Under the pieces are notes generated by a model. It had not been told where the DNA came from, did not search any database, and saw nothing but the letters and a program-made list of their open reading frames with translations. 64,000 nt of DNA from NCBI GenBank assembly GCA_963704295.1, contig OY969884.1, positions 2,542,001-2,606,000 of the forward strand, written 5' to 3'. Of this stretch, positions 25,482 to 34,094 are shown in pieces. The stretch comes from JACCVL01 sp963704295 (lineage in GTDB: Bacteria; Actinomycetota; Actinomycetes; Propionibacteriales; Nocardioidaceae). The translations under genes and the position numbers were made by a program. Each line of letters begins with the position of its first letter. Within the stretch, counting starts at the first letter, position 1.

Positions 25482-26897
25482 CCACCAGCCGGTCCGACGT
25501 CCTCGCTGGACGCGTGCGGAGCGCGCTCGCCGACACCGAGCCGCGGTCGTACTGGCTGGACGAACTGCCCGACGAGGAGCCCGCACCACCGCTTGCCGGG
25601 CCGACGGACTGCGACCTGATGGTCGTGGGCGGCGGCTACCTCGGCCTGTGGACCGCCCTCGAGGCCCGTGCTCGCTATCCGGGTCGCGACGTGCTGCTGC
25701 TCGAGGCCGAGACCTGTGGTCATGCGGCCAGCGGGCGCAACGGCGGCTTCGCCGACCCCAGCCTCACCCACGGCTGGGGAAACGGTGTCGCCCGCTGGCC
25801 GGAGGAGACGGCGCAGCTGCGCCGCCTCGGTCTGGACAATCTGGCCGCCATCGAGCGGACGGTCGATGACTTCGGCATCGACTGCCGGTTCGAGCGGACC
25901 GGTGAGCTGCACGTGGCCACTCGCGAGCACGAGCTCGTCGACCTGCGCGCGGAGCACGAGGAGCGAGTCGCTGCCGGCGAGCGGACCGAGCTGCTCGACG
26001 CTGACGCCGTCCGCGCTCGGGTCGACTCGCCGACGTACCGGGGCGGGTTGTTCGATCCGGAGGCGGCCCTGCTCGAGCCGGCCCGGTTGGCCGCCGGCCT
26101 GCGCCGCGCCTGCCTGGAGGCGGGTGTCCGGGTGCACGAGCACAGCCCGGCCTTCGACCTGCGGCGCAGCGGGACGGGCGTCCAGGTGTCCACCCCCGAG
26201 GGTGTCGTGCGCGCCCGTGCGACGGTGCTGGCGACCAACGCCTACCCGCCGCTGCTGCGCCGGCTGCGGCTGATGACCGTGCCCGTCTACGACTACGTGT
26301 TGATGACCGAGCCGCTCACGACGCGGCAACGAGAGGCGCTCGGGTGGCGGGGGCGCGAGGGGATCGGAGACGCGTCGAACCTGTTCCACTACTACCGCCT
26401 CAGCCGTGACGACCGGGTGCTGTGGGGCGGGCTACGACGCCGTCTACCACTACGGGAGCCGGCAGTCCGCGGCGCTGGAGCAGCGGCCGCCGACGTTCGA
26501 GGTGCTCGCCGACCACTTCTTCACGACCTTCCCGCAGCTGGAGGAGATCCGGTTCACGCATGCCTGGGCGGGCTTGATCGACACCTCGACACAGTTCAGC
26601 GCGTTCTACGGGACCGCGTGGGACCGGCGGGTCGCCTGGGCGGCCGGCTTCACCGGCCTGGGCGTCGCCGCCACCAAGTTCGCCGCCGACGTGGTGCACG
26701 ACCTGCTGGCCGGTGCCGACACCGAACGCACCCGGCTCTCGATGGTGCGCAAGACACCGCTGCCGTTCCCGCCGGAGCCGGTCCGTTGGCTGGGCATCGA
26801 GGCCACCCGCCGGTCGATGGCGCGGGCGGACCGCACCGGGCGGCGGAACCTGTGGTTGCGTACCCTCGACGCACTCGGCCTGGGGTTCGACTCGTAG
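25478..26897 (+). pseudogene. FAD-dependent amine oxidoreductase (PuuB-like), frame broken by one base
   Basis: The ATG at 25478 overlaps the potC stop. The protein has SYWLDELPDEE, the FAD fingerprint LMVVGGGYLGLWTALEA and HAASGRNGGFADPSLTHG. The frame is intact until LFHYYRLSRDDRVLWGG at about 26428. The rest (YDAVYHYGS, FFTTFPQLEEIRFTHAWAG, GFTGLGVAATKFAADV) continues in the next frame. Skipping one G of the GGG at 26429-26431 restores WGGYDAVYHYG and a 472-residue protein. It probably oxidises putrescine, a related amine or its gamma-glutamyl form. It has the same domain plan as the broken gene at 17764-19222. Confidence 0.82.
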
Positions 26898-26919
26898 TGA
26901 TGCTGGAGAGGTGAGACCG

Positions 26920-28206
26920 ATGACTGACGATCTGTTCGCCCGGCACAAGGCGGTGCTGCCGGCCTGGATGGCGCTCTACTACGACGAGCCGATGGAGATC
27001 GTCTCGGGCCAGGGGTGCCGCGTCACGGCCTCGGACGGTCGGACCTACCTCGACTTCTTCGCCGGGATCCTCACCAACATGCTCGGTTACAACGTGCCCG
27101 AGGTGCGTGCGGCGATCGAGGAGCAGGTCGGGCGCGGAGTGCTGCACACCTCCACGCTGTACCTGCTCCGTGGCCAGGTGGAGCTGGCGGAGAAGATCGC
27201 CCGGCTGTCCGGCGTCCCGGACGCGAAGGTGTTCTTCACCAGCTCCGGCACCGAGGCCAACGAAGCCGCGCTGCTGCTCGCCACCCAGTACCGGCGCAGC
27301 AACCAGGTGATCGCGCTGCGCAACAGCTACCACGGGCGCGCGTTCGCCACCGTGGGCGTGACGGGCAACCGCGGCTGGTCGGCGTCCAGCCTCAGCCCGG
27401 TCCAGGTGACCTACGCGCAGAGTGGGTACCGGTTGCGCAGCTCGTTCCGGGAGCTGCCGGACCAGGAGTTCATCGCTGCCTGCGTACAAGACCTCCGTGA
27501 GCTGTTGGTGACCACCACGGCGGGTGACGTCGCGTGCATGATCGCCGAGCCGGTGCAGGGCGTGGGTGGTTTCGCCATCCCGCCGGACGGCTTGTTCGGC
27601 GCCTATCAGGAGGTCCTCGACGAGCACGGCATCCTGTTCGTCTCCGACGAGGTGCAGACCGGGTGGGGTCGCACCGGCGACCACTTCTGGGGCTACGAGG
27701 CACAGCAGGTCCGCCCGCACGCGCTGACGTTCGCCAAGGGGATCGGCAACGGCGTGGCGATGGGTGGCGTGGTCGCCAGCGCCGAGTTGATGGACTGCCT
27801 GGGCGCCAACTCGATCTCCACCTTCGGCGGCAACCCGGTCGCGACCGCCGCGGCGAACGCCACGCTGGACTACGTGCTGGAGCACGACCTGCAGAAGCAG
27901 GCGGGCGTGGTGGGACGGCTGCTGCTGGACGGTCTGCGGGAGTCGATCGCCGCGCTGCCGGCCGTCGGCGAGGTGCGCGGGCGCGGCTTGATGATCGGGA
28001 TCGAGATGGTGCGGCCCGGTGGCACCGATCCGGACCCGGCGGCGGCGGCCGCCGTACTCGAGGCGACCCGCACCCGCGGACTCCTGGTCGGCAAGGGCGG
28101 CCTGCACGGCAACTGTCTTCGGGTGGCGCCGCCGCTCACGCTGAGTGAGGCGGAGGCGAGGGAGGGGCTCGACCTGCTCGTGGACGCGGTGCGCTCGGCC
28201 ACCTGA
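26920..28206 (+). CDS. Class III PLP-dependent aminotransferase (diamine or omega-amino acid)
   Basis: This 428-residue aminotransferase has VFFTSSGTEANEAALLLAT, NSYHGRAFATVGVTG, MIAEPVQGVGGF, VSDEVQTGWGRTG and the PLP-lysine segment LTFAKGIGNGVAMGG. It lies 23 nt behind the FAD oxidoreductase as the last gene of the pot operon. Likely substrates are GABA, beta-alanine or putrescine. The alanine-glyoxylate-type architecture is also possible, so the substrate is left open. Confidence 0.88.
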   Translation: MTDDLFARHKAVLPAWMALYYDEPMEIVSGQGCRVTASDGRTYLDFFAGILTNMLGYNVPEVRAAIEEQVGRGVLHTSTLYLLRGQVELAEKIARLSGVPDAKVFFTSSGTEANEAALLLATQYRRSNQVIALRNSYHGRAFATVGVTGNRGWSASSLSPVQVTYAQSGYRLRSSFRELPDQEFIAACVQDLRELLVTTTAGDVACMIAEPVQGVGGFAIPPDGLFGAYQEVLDEHGILFVSDEVQTGWGRTGDHFWGYEAQQVRPHALTFAKGIGNGVAMGGVVASAELMDCLGANSISTFGGNPVATAAANATLDYVLEHDLQKQAGVVGRLLLDGLRESIAALPAVGEVRGRGLMIGIEMVRPGGTDPDPAAAAAVLEATRTRGLLVGKGGLHGNCLRVAPPLTLSEAEAREGLDLLVDAVRSAT

Positions 28207-28224
28207 CCCGCTGGCGGCCGTACT

Positions 28225-28248
28225 CTTTCACGGGGTACCCCGTGAAAG
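28225..28248. repeat. 24-bp perfect palindrome, copy 1
   Basis: The half-site CTTTCACGGGGT is followed immediately by its exact reverse complement. The same 24-bp palindrome recurs at 28287-28310. Both lie between two convergent aminotransferase genes, where they could act as bidirectional terminators. No T-tract follows, and a repeated intergenic palindrome family is the alternative. Confidence 0.9.
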
Positions 28249-28286
28249 GCGCACTGCACGAGAGTCACAACCCCCGGGTCGCGCCG

Positions 28287-28310
28287 CTTTCACGGGGTAC
28301 CCCGTGAAAG
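28287..28310. repeat. 24-bp perfect palindrome, copy 2
   Basis: This is identical to the palindrome at 28225-28248, with starts 62 bp apart and 38 bp of unrelated sequence between. It ends 13 bp before the stop codon of the convergent aminotransferase. Confidence 0.9.
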
Positions 28311-28323
28311 TGGCCTGCCTGGC

Positions 28324-29733
28324 TTAGAGCCGTGCCCATGCCTCGGTGAGAACCGAACGCAGGATCTGTTCGATCTCGTCGAAGTGCGACTGGTCGCAGA
28401 CAAGTGGCGGCGCGAGCTGGATGACCGGGTCGCCGCGGTCGTCGGCGCGGCAGTACAGGCCGGCGTCGAACAGCGCCTTGGAGAGGAACCCGCGCAGCAG
28501 CCGCTCGGACTCGTCGTGGTCGAAGGTCTCCTTGGTCTGCTTGTCCTTGACCATCTCGATGCCGTAGAAGAACCCGTCACCGCGTACGTCGCCGACGATC
28601 GGCAGGTCGTGCAGCCGCTCCAGCGTGGCCCGGAAGTCGCTCTCGGTCCGCTGCACGTGCTCGTTCAGCTGCTCGCGCTCGAAGATGTCGAGATTGGCCA
28701 TCGCGACGGCCGCCGACACCGGGTGCCCCCCGAAGGTGTAGCCGTGCGCGAACATCTCCGGGCCGTCGGCGAACGGCTCGAACAGCCGGTCCGTCGCGAT
28801 CATCGCCCCCAGCGGGCTGTAGCCGGAGGTGAGGCCCTTGGCGCAGGTGATGATGTCCGGCTGGTACTCGTAGCGCTCGCAGGCGAACATGTGCCCGAGC
28901 CGGCCGAACGCGCAGATCACCTCGTCGGAGACCAGCAGCACGTCGTGCTTGTCGCAGATCTCGCGCACCCGCTGGAAGTAACCGGGCGGGGGCGGGAAGC
29001 AACCGCCGGAGTTCTGCACCGGCTCGAGGAACACCGCAGCGACCGTGTCCGGCCCTTCGAACTCGATCGCCTCGTCGATCCGATCCGCTGCCCAGCGACC
29101 GAAGGCCTCCGGGTCGTCACCGTGGACTGGCGCGCGGTAGATGTTGGTGTTCGGGACGCGGAAGGTGCTCGGCACCAGCGGCTCGAACGGGGCCTTCATG
29201 TCCGGCAGCCCGGTGATCGACAGCGCTCCCTGCGGCGTGCCGTGGTAGGCGATCGCCCGGCTGATGACCTTGTGTTTGGTCGGCTTGCCGGTGAGCTTGA
29301 AGTACTGCTTCGCGAGCTTCCAGGCGCTCTCCACTGCCTCGCCCCCACCGGTGGTGAAGAAGACCCGGTTCAGGTCGCCGGGGGCGTAGTCCGCCAGCCG
29401 GTCCGCGAGCTGGATCGCGGTGGGGTGCGCGTACGACCACAGCGGGAAGAACGCCAGCTCGCCGGCCTGCTTGGCGGCCGCCTCGGCCAGCTCGCTGCGG
29501 CCGTGCCCCACCTGAACCACGAACAGCCCGGACAACCCGTCGAGGTAGCGGCGGCCGTGCGAGTCGAAGACGTACGCGCCGTCCCCGCGCACGATCGTTG
29601 GCACGTCGGCGGAGCGGTAGCTGGAGTGCCGGGTGAAGTGCATCCACAGGTGGTCGTGCGCTGCGCGCTGGAGCGCGGCGTCGTCGGCGCTCTCGTGTCC
29701 GGCCCCGGGCACGTGCTGGGGGGTCGTGGTCAT
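28324..29733 (-). CDS. Class III aminotransferase, putrescine/diamine-pyruvate type
   Basis: This 469-residue enzyme has LDGLSGLFVVQVGHGRSEL, VFFTTGGGEAVESAWKLAKQ, ISRAIAYHGTPQGALSITG, VFLEPVQNSGGCFPPPPGYF, VSDEVICAFGRLG and the PLP Lys in IITCAKGLTSGYSPLGA. These features fit SpuC-like putrescine:pyruvate or related omega-aminotransferases. The ATG at 29733 has an AGGAGA site; the open frame further upstream lacks homology. It is divergent from speB and would convert the putrescine made by SpeB into 4-aminobutanal. Confidence 0.88.
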   Translation of the reverse strand: MTTTPQHVPGAGHESADDAALQRAAHDHLWMHFTRHSSYRSADVPTIVRGDGAYVFDSHGRRYLDGLSGLFVVQVGHGRSELAEAAAKQAGELAFFPLWSYAHPTAIQLADRLADYAPGDLNRVFFTTGGGEAVESAWKLAKQYFKLTGKPTKHKVISRAIAYHGTPQGALSITGLPDMKAPFEPLVPSTFRVPNTNIYRAPVHGDDPEAFGRWAADRIDEAIEFEGPDTVAAVFLEPVQNSGGCFPPPPGYFQRVREICDKHDVLLVSDEVICAFGRLGHMFACERYEYQPDIITCAKGLTSGYSPLGAMIATDRLFEPFADGPEMFAHGYTFGGHPVSAAVAMANLDIFEREQLNEHVQRTESDFRATLERLHDLPIVGDVRGDGFFYGIEMVKDKQTKETFDHDESERLLRGFLSKALFDAGLYCRADDRGDPVIQLAPPLVCDQSHFDEIEQILRSVLTEAWARL

Positions 29734-29795
29734 CTGCTGTCTCCTCGCGGTGGCCTGGGCGCAGTCTGCCGGAGGCGGGGGACCTGGGGCAAGTG

Positions 29796-29838
29796 AATCC
29801 GTCGGCACAAGATGGTGACAATCATCATTCCGTGTGTC
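29796..29838. promoter_or_regulatory. Candidate operator between the aminotransferase and speB
   Basis: AATCCGT (29796-29802), GTGACAA (29815-29821) and GTGTC (29834-29838) repeat the order seen at 19754-19797 in front of the pot operon, with spacings of 19 and 19 against 21 and 18. An imperfect mirror AATCCG/CGGATT extends to 29860. Joint control by the Lrp-family protein is inferred. Confidence 0.35.
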
Positions 29839-29896
29839 AGCGTGATCCCGGCAACGGATTTCGTCGGCAGGCGGCCCAGCACTGCGGAGGAGCGCG

Positions 29897-30898
29897 ATGA
29901 CTCGGTATGGCCCGCAGTTCGGCCCCGACATCACCTTCCTGGGCGTGCAGCGCTGTGCCGCCGACGACCCGGGCTCGATGGCGGGTGCCGACGTCGTCAT
30001 CGTCGGGGCGCCGTTCGACGGGGGGACCTCGCACCGTCCGGGCGCCCGGTTCGGGCCCCAGGCGATCCGGCAGGCGTGCTACCTGCCGCAGGACGGCTCC
30101 CGCCCGCACCTGGCGCTGCGCACCGACGCGCTGCGCGACCTGGACGTCCGCGACGCGGGCGATGTGGAGATGTACTCCGGGGACGTCGAGCGGTCCATCG
30201 CCTCGCTCGAGGACGCAGTCTTCCGCGTTGTCAGCGCGGGTGCGGTCCCGGTGGTGCTCGGTGGGGACCACACGGTCACGCTGCCCGACGCCACGGGGGT
30301 CGCCCGGCACCACGGCTTCGGCTCCGTCTCGATGCTGCACTTCGACGCGCACGCGGACACCGGCGACATCGAGTTCGGCTCCCTGTACGGGCACGGTCAG
30401 CCGATGCGCCGGCTGATCGAGTCCGGCGCGCTGCGCGGTGACCGGTTCCTTCAGATCGGGCTGCGCGGCTACTGGCCGGGCCCGGAGACGCTGGCCTGGA
30501 TGGCGGCACAGAACATGCGGTCGTACGAGATGACCGAGATCGGCGCGCGCGGCCTCGACGCCTGCCTGAGCGAGGCCTTCGGGATCGCGACCGACGGGTG
30601 CGAGGGCGTGTTCCTGTCCGTCGACGTCGACGTCTGCGACCCCGGACACGCACCCGGGACGGGTACGCCCGAGCCGGGTGGCCTGTCCGCCCGTCAGCTC
30701 CTGGACTCGGTGCGGCGGATCTGCCTGGAGCTGCCGGTGGTGGGCGTGGACGTGGTGGAGGTGTCCCCGCCCTACGACCACGCCGAGATCACCGCGTACC
30801 TCGGCAACCGGGTGGTGCTGGAGGCGCTGAGCGCGATGGCCGCCCGACGACGCGGGCTGACGCACGACCCGGCCGGCCCGCTGCTCGAGGGGCGCTGA
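29897..30898 (+). CDS. speB: Agmatinase / guanidinobutyrase family ureohydrolase
   Basis: This 333-residue arginase-superfamily enzyme binds two manganese ions through PVVLGGDHTVTLPD, LHFDAHADTGD and FLSVDVDVCDPGHAPGTGTP. It hydrolyses a guanidino compound to urea plus an amine. With putrescine-type genes around it, agmatine to putrescine is the likeliest reaction; 4-guanidinobutyrate to GABA is a real alternative because relatives differ by few residues. A GGAGGAGCG site precedes the ATG. It is divergent from the aminotransferase gene. Confidence 0.9.
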   Translation: MTRYGPQFGPDITFLGVQRCAADDPGSMAGADVVIVGAPFDGGTSHRPGARFGPQAIRQACYLPQDGSRPHLALRTDALRDLDVRDAGDVEMYSGDVERSIASLEDAVFRVVSAGAVPVVLGGDHTVTLPDATGVARHHGFGSVSMLHFDAHADTGDIEFGSLYGHGQPMRRLIESGALRGDRFLQIGLRGYWPGPETLAWMAAQNMRSYEMTEIGARGLDACLSEAFGIATDGCEGVFLSVDVDVCDPGHAPGTGTPEPGGLSARQLLDSVRRICLELPVVGVDVVEVSPPYDHAEITAYLGNRVVLEALSAMAARRRGLTHDPAGPLLEGR

Positions 30899-31028
30899 CC
30901 GCCGCACGCGCTGTGAGCGACCGGACGCATCGGGTCAACCACCCGATCGGGGCATAGCGAACCGCAGCGAAGAGGTCCGTAGTTTGCACCGACGCGTCCG
31001 TCGGGGGCTCGTCGGGAAGGAGCGGATC

Positions 31029-31586
31029 ATGATCAGCACCAGCGTGCTGCGGTCGACCCGGACACGGGTGGCCGCAGGGGCAGCCGCGGTGGCATTGGTC
31101 GGCGGCGGTCTCGCCACCACGGTCGGTGGGTCGGCGGCCGCCGAGGGCGACGACTGGCCCAGTGGCTGGCCGACGTCGCAGACCGATCAGGCGCGCGGCG
31201 CAGCGGGTGGCGCCGCCGGGGAGACGATCCGGCTACGGGAGCGCTTGCTGCGCGACGCCGAGGTCGACATCGACGGGGACGGCCGGTTCGACCCGGGCGA
31301 CTCGTTCATCTTCGAAGCCCGGCTGCGCGACGCGCAGACCGGGGACCGGGTCGGACGGCACTCGGTGCAGTGCCAGCGGATGGTCAACCAGTTCAGCTGC
31401 GAGGGCACCTTCCTGCTCGACAACCGGGGCAAGATCATGATCGGTGGGGAGATCTTCCGCGGCGAGCAGTCGCTCGTCCTGGCGGTCACGGGCGGCACCG
31501 GCGAGTTCCGGGAGGCCGCGGGCACGATGTCGGTGGTCAGCTCGCCGGCGGGCGGGGACGTCCTGGTGGTGCGGCTGGCGGACTGA
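31029..31586 (+). CDS. Secreted protein with allene-oxide-cyclase/dirigent-like barrel
   Basis: This 185-residue protein has a signal peptide (TRVAAGAAAVALVGGG through VGGSAAA) and a mature domain with IRLRERLLRDAEVDIDGDGRF, FLLDNRGKIMIGGEIF and LVLAVTGGTGEFREAAGTM. The TGGTG-(E/R)(F/Y) turn and late barrel strands resemble allene-oxide-cyclase-like or dirigent-like proteins of actinomycetes. No enzymatic role is established for such bacterial proteins. The ATG at 31029 follows an AAGGAGCGG site. Confidence 0.75.
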   Translation: MISTSVLRSTRTRVAAGAAAVALVGGGLATTVGGSAAAEGDDWPSGWPTSQTDQARGAAGGAAGETIRLRERLLRDAEVDIDGDGRFDPGDSFIFEARLRDAQTGDRVGRHSVQCQRMVNQFSCEGTFLLDNRGKIMIGGEIFRGEQSLVLAVTGGTGEFREAAGTMSVVSSPAGGDVLVVRLAD

Positions 31587-31624
31587 GCCGGCAAGCCGGC
31601 AGCCCATCAGCCGGCGGCACCCGG

Positions 31625-31665
31625 CCGGCACCTCGGCACCGCTCAGCGGAACGCCGAGGTGCCGG
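31625..31665. terminator. Candidate bidirectional terminator hairpin overlapping the gcdH stop
   Basis: CCGGCACCTCGG at 31625-31636 is a perfect 12-bp reverse complement of CCGAGGTGCCGG at 31654-31665, with a 17-nt loop. It lies between two convergent genes and overlaps the last codons of gcdH. There is no T-run, as is common for GC-rich actinobacterial terminators. Confidence 0.5.
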
Positions 31666-32833
31666 TCAGCGCCTGCCCCACGACGAGCTGGTGCACCTCG
31701 GTGGTGCCCTCGTAGGTGAGCACCGACTCCAGGTTGTTGGCGTGCCGCAGCGGGGAGTACTCCGTCGTGATGCCGCTCGCGCCGAGGATCGTCCGGCACT
31801 CCCGCGCGATGGCCAGCGCGACCCGGACGTTGTGCAGCTTGCCGAGGCTGACCTGTTCCGGACGCAGCGTCCCCGCCTCGTGCAGCCGGCCGAGCTGCAC
31901 GGCCAGCAGCATGGCGCTGCCGAGGGACGCGGCCATGTCCGCGAGCTTCGCCTGGGTGAGCTGATAGCCGGCAAGCGGACGACCGAACACCTCCCGGGTG
32001 CCGGCGTACGCGACGGCCGCCTCCAGGCTGTCCCGCGCCGCGCCCAACGCGCCGAAGGCGATGCCGAGCCGGGCCTCGGACAGGCAGGTCAGCGGGCCGG
32101 CCAGCCCCTGTGCGCCGGGCAGCTCCGCGTCCGCCGGCAGCCGCACCCCGTCGAGCACGAGCTCAGCGGTGGCCGAGGCGCGCAGCGACAGCTTGTGGCC
32201 CATGCCGCGGGCGGTGAAGCCGGGCCGGTCGGTCGGCACCACGAAGCCCCGGATGCCGGCGTCGGTTCGCGCCCACACCACTGCCACGTCGGCGACGGTG
32301 CCGTTGGTGATCCACATCTTGGTACCGTCGAGGACCCAGTCCGCGTCGTCCCCCGTGCCCGTCCGGCGGGCGGTGGTGCGCATCGCCGCGGGGTCGGACC
32401 CCGCGTCCGGCTCGGTGAGGCCGAAGCACCCGATCGCGTCGCCGGCGGCCAGCCCCGGCAGCCAGTCCTTGCGGTGTGTCTCGCTGCCGAACCGGTGCAG
32501 CGCGTACATCGCCAGCGACCCCTGCACCGAGACCAGGCTGCGCAAGCCCGAGTCGACGGCCTCGAGCTCGTGGCAGGCCATCCCGTACGCCACCACCGAG
32601 GTGTCCGCGCAGCCGTACCCGGACAGGTGCATGCCGAGCACGCCGAGCCCGCCGAGCTGGCGGGCCAGCTCGCGAGCCGGGATCTCGCCGGCCTCGAACC
32701 AGTCCGCGATATGTGGACGCAGGTGCTCGGCGCCGAACCGGCGAACGGTGTCGCGGATCGCCCGTTCCTCCTCGTCGAGCAGGGAGTCCAGGGCGATCAG
32801 GTCGAGGACGGGGACCGGGACGGTGGGGGGCAC
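31643..32833 (-). CDS. gcdH: Acyl-CoA dehydrogenase, probably glutaryl-CoA dehydrogenase
   Basis: This 396-residue flavoenzyme has IGCFGLTEPDAGSDPAAMRT, MWITNGTVADVAVVWART, GTREVFGRPLAGYQLTQAKLA and the near-diagnostic end EYSPLRHANNLESVLTYEGT with TEVHQLVVGQALTG. The Glu of TYEGT is the catalytic base. The enzyme oxidises and decarboxylates glutaryl-CoA to crotonyl-CoA, the last step of lysine, cadaverine and 5-aminovalerate breakdown. It is divergent from the second polyamine transporter, which hints that this part of the island handles C5 compounds. Confidence 0.9.
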   Translation of the reverse strand: MPPTVPVPVLDLIALDSLLDEEERAIRDTVRRFGAEHLRPHIADWFEAGEIPARELARQLGGLGVLGMHLSGYGCADTSVVAYGMACHELEAVDSGLRSLVSVQGSLAMYALHRFGSETHRKDWLPGLAAGDAIGCFGLTEPDAGSDPAAMRTTARRTGTGDDADWVLDGTKMWITNGTVADVAVVWARTDAGIRGFVVPTDRPGFTARGMGHKLSLRASATAELVLDGVRLPADAELPGAQGLAGPLTCLSEARLGIAFGALGAARDSLEAAVAYAGTREVFGRPLAGYQLTQAKLADMAASLGSAMLLAVQLGRLHEAGTLRPEQVSLGKLHNVRVALAIARECRTILGASGITTEYSPLRHANNLESVLTYEGTTEVHQLVVGQALTGTSAFR

Positions 32834-33002
32834 GGCATGAAACTAGTCCCTGCGGCGCAGCCCGCCCGCACCGCGCCGGGCGCCGTACGCGACGACGGGC
32901 GCCGAGATCGCCGCCCGAAAACGTTGTACTTCTGGGGCGTGGGCGTCACGATCAGCGGCGGAGGGCGAAGTAGCCTGCCCTCTCGTCGACCCGGGAGCGC
33001 GT

Positions 33003-34094
33003 GTGGTGGTGGAGGCAGGAAGCGAGTCGACCCGCGATGTCGCCGTCCAGCTCCGAGACGTCCGCAAGGTGTTCGGTCACACCGAGGCCGTCGCGGGCAT
33101 CGACCTCACGATCCGCACCGGTGAGTTCTTCTCCATGCTGGGCCCTTCCGGGTCCGGCAAGACCACGGTGCTGCGGATGATCGCCGGCTTCGAGCTGCCG
33201 ACGTCGGGGAGCATTGACCTCGACGGCGCCGACGTCACCCGGCTGGCACCGTTCGACCGCGACGTGACCACCGTGTTCCAGGACTACGCGCTGTTCCCGC
33301 ACATGGACGTGCGGGACAACGTGGCCTACGGCCTGCGGGTGCGCGGCGTCGGTAAGGCGGAGCGACGTCGGCAGGCCGAGGAGGCGCTCGGCACCGTCCG
33401 CCTCGACGGCTACGGCGACCGGCGACCGGCGCAGCTGTCGGGGGGCCAGCGGCAGCGGGTGGCGCTGGCACGGGCGCTGGTGGTGCGGCCGAAGGTGCTG
33501 CTGCTGGACGAGCCGCTCGGAGCCCTGGACCTCAAGCTGCGCGAGGAGATGCAGGTCGAGCTGAAGCAGATCCAGCGGCAGGTCGGCATCACCTTCGTGT
33601 TCGTGACGCACGACCAGGACGAGGCGCTGACGATGAGCGACCGGCTCGCGGTCTTCGAGAACGGCCGGATCGCCCAGGTAGGAACCCCGGCTGAGGTCTA
33701 CGAGCACCCGGCCAGCCCGTTCGTCGCCGGCTTCGTCGGCTCCTCCAACGTGCTCGACGGGCCGTACGTCCGGGATCGGCTGGGGATCGAAGGCACGGTC
33801 AGCATCCGGCCGGAGAAGCTGCACGTCGGCTTCGACCTGGACACGGACGTCCCGGCCGAGCACCACACGGCCCGGGGCACTGTCAGCGAGGTCGTCTACA
33901 TCGGCTCGGAGACCCGCTACACCGTGGATCTCGACGACGGACCGCGACTCGTCGCGGTGGAGCAGAACGTGCAGACGTCCTCCATGGACGTGCTGCAAAG
34001 GCGTGGCGCCAAGGTCCGGCTCAGCTGGCATCCGCGGCACTGCTTCGCAATACCCGACGGGACACCCGACGGGCACCAGGGAGAGGAGAGGTAG
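33003..34094 (+). CDS. potA: Polyamine ABC transporter ATPase (second system)
   Basis: This 363-residue ATPase has Walker A MLGPSGSGKTTVLRMIAG, VFQDYALFPHMDVRDNVAYG, LSGGQRQRVALARAL, LLLDEPLGALDLKL and VTHDQDEALTMSD, plus a C-terminal TOBE domain. It starts at GTG 33003 and its stop overlaps the GTG of the binding protein by one base. Here the ATPase leads the operon, unlike the first system where potD leads, so the two transporters are not a simple tandem duplication. Confidence 0.94.
   Translation: MVVEAGSESTRDVAVQLRDVRKVFGHTEAVAGIDLTIRTGEFFSMLGPSGSGKTTVLRMIAGFELPTSGSIDLDGADVTRLAPFDRDVTTVFQDYALFPHMDVRDNVAYGLRVRGVGKAERRRQAEEALGTVRLDGYGDRRPAQLSGGQRQRVALARALVVRPKVLLLDEPLGALDLKLREEMQVELKQIQRQVGITFVFVTHDQDEALTMSDRLAVFENGRIAQVGTPAEVYEHPASPFVAGFVGSSNVLDGPYVRDRLGIEGTVSIRPEKLHVGFDLDTDVPAEHHTARGTVSEVVYIGSETRYTVDLDDGPRLVAVEQNVQTSSMDVLQRRGAKVRLSWHPRHCFAIPDGTPDGHQGEER

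Noticed and set aside
24669..26446. Single long protein joining PotC to the FAD oxidoreductase
   Set aside because: PotC has its own frame and stop at 25479-25481. The long frame upstream of 25478 is the out-of-frame reading of potC.
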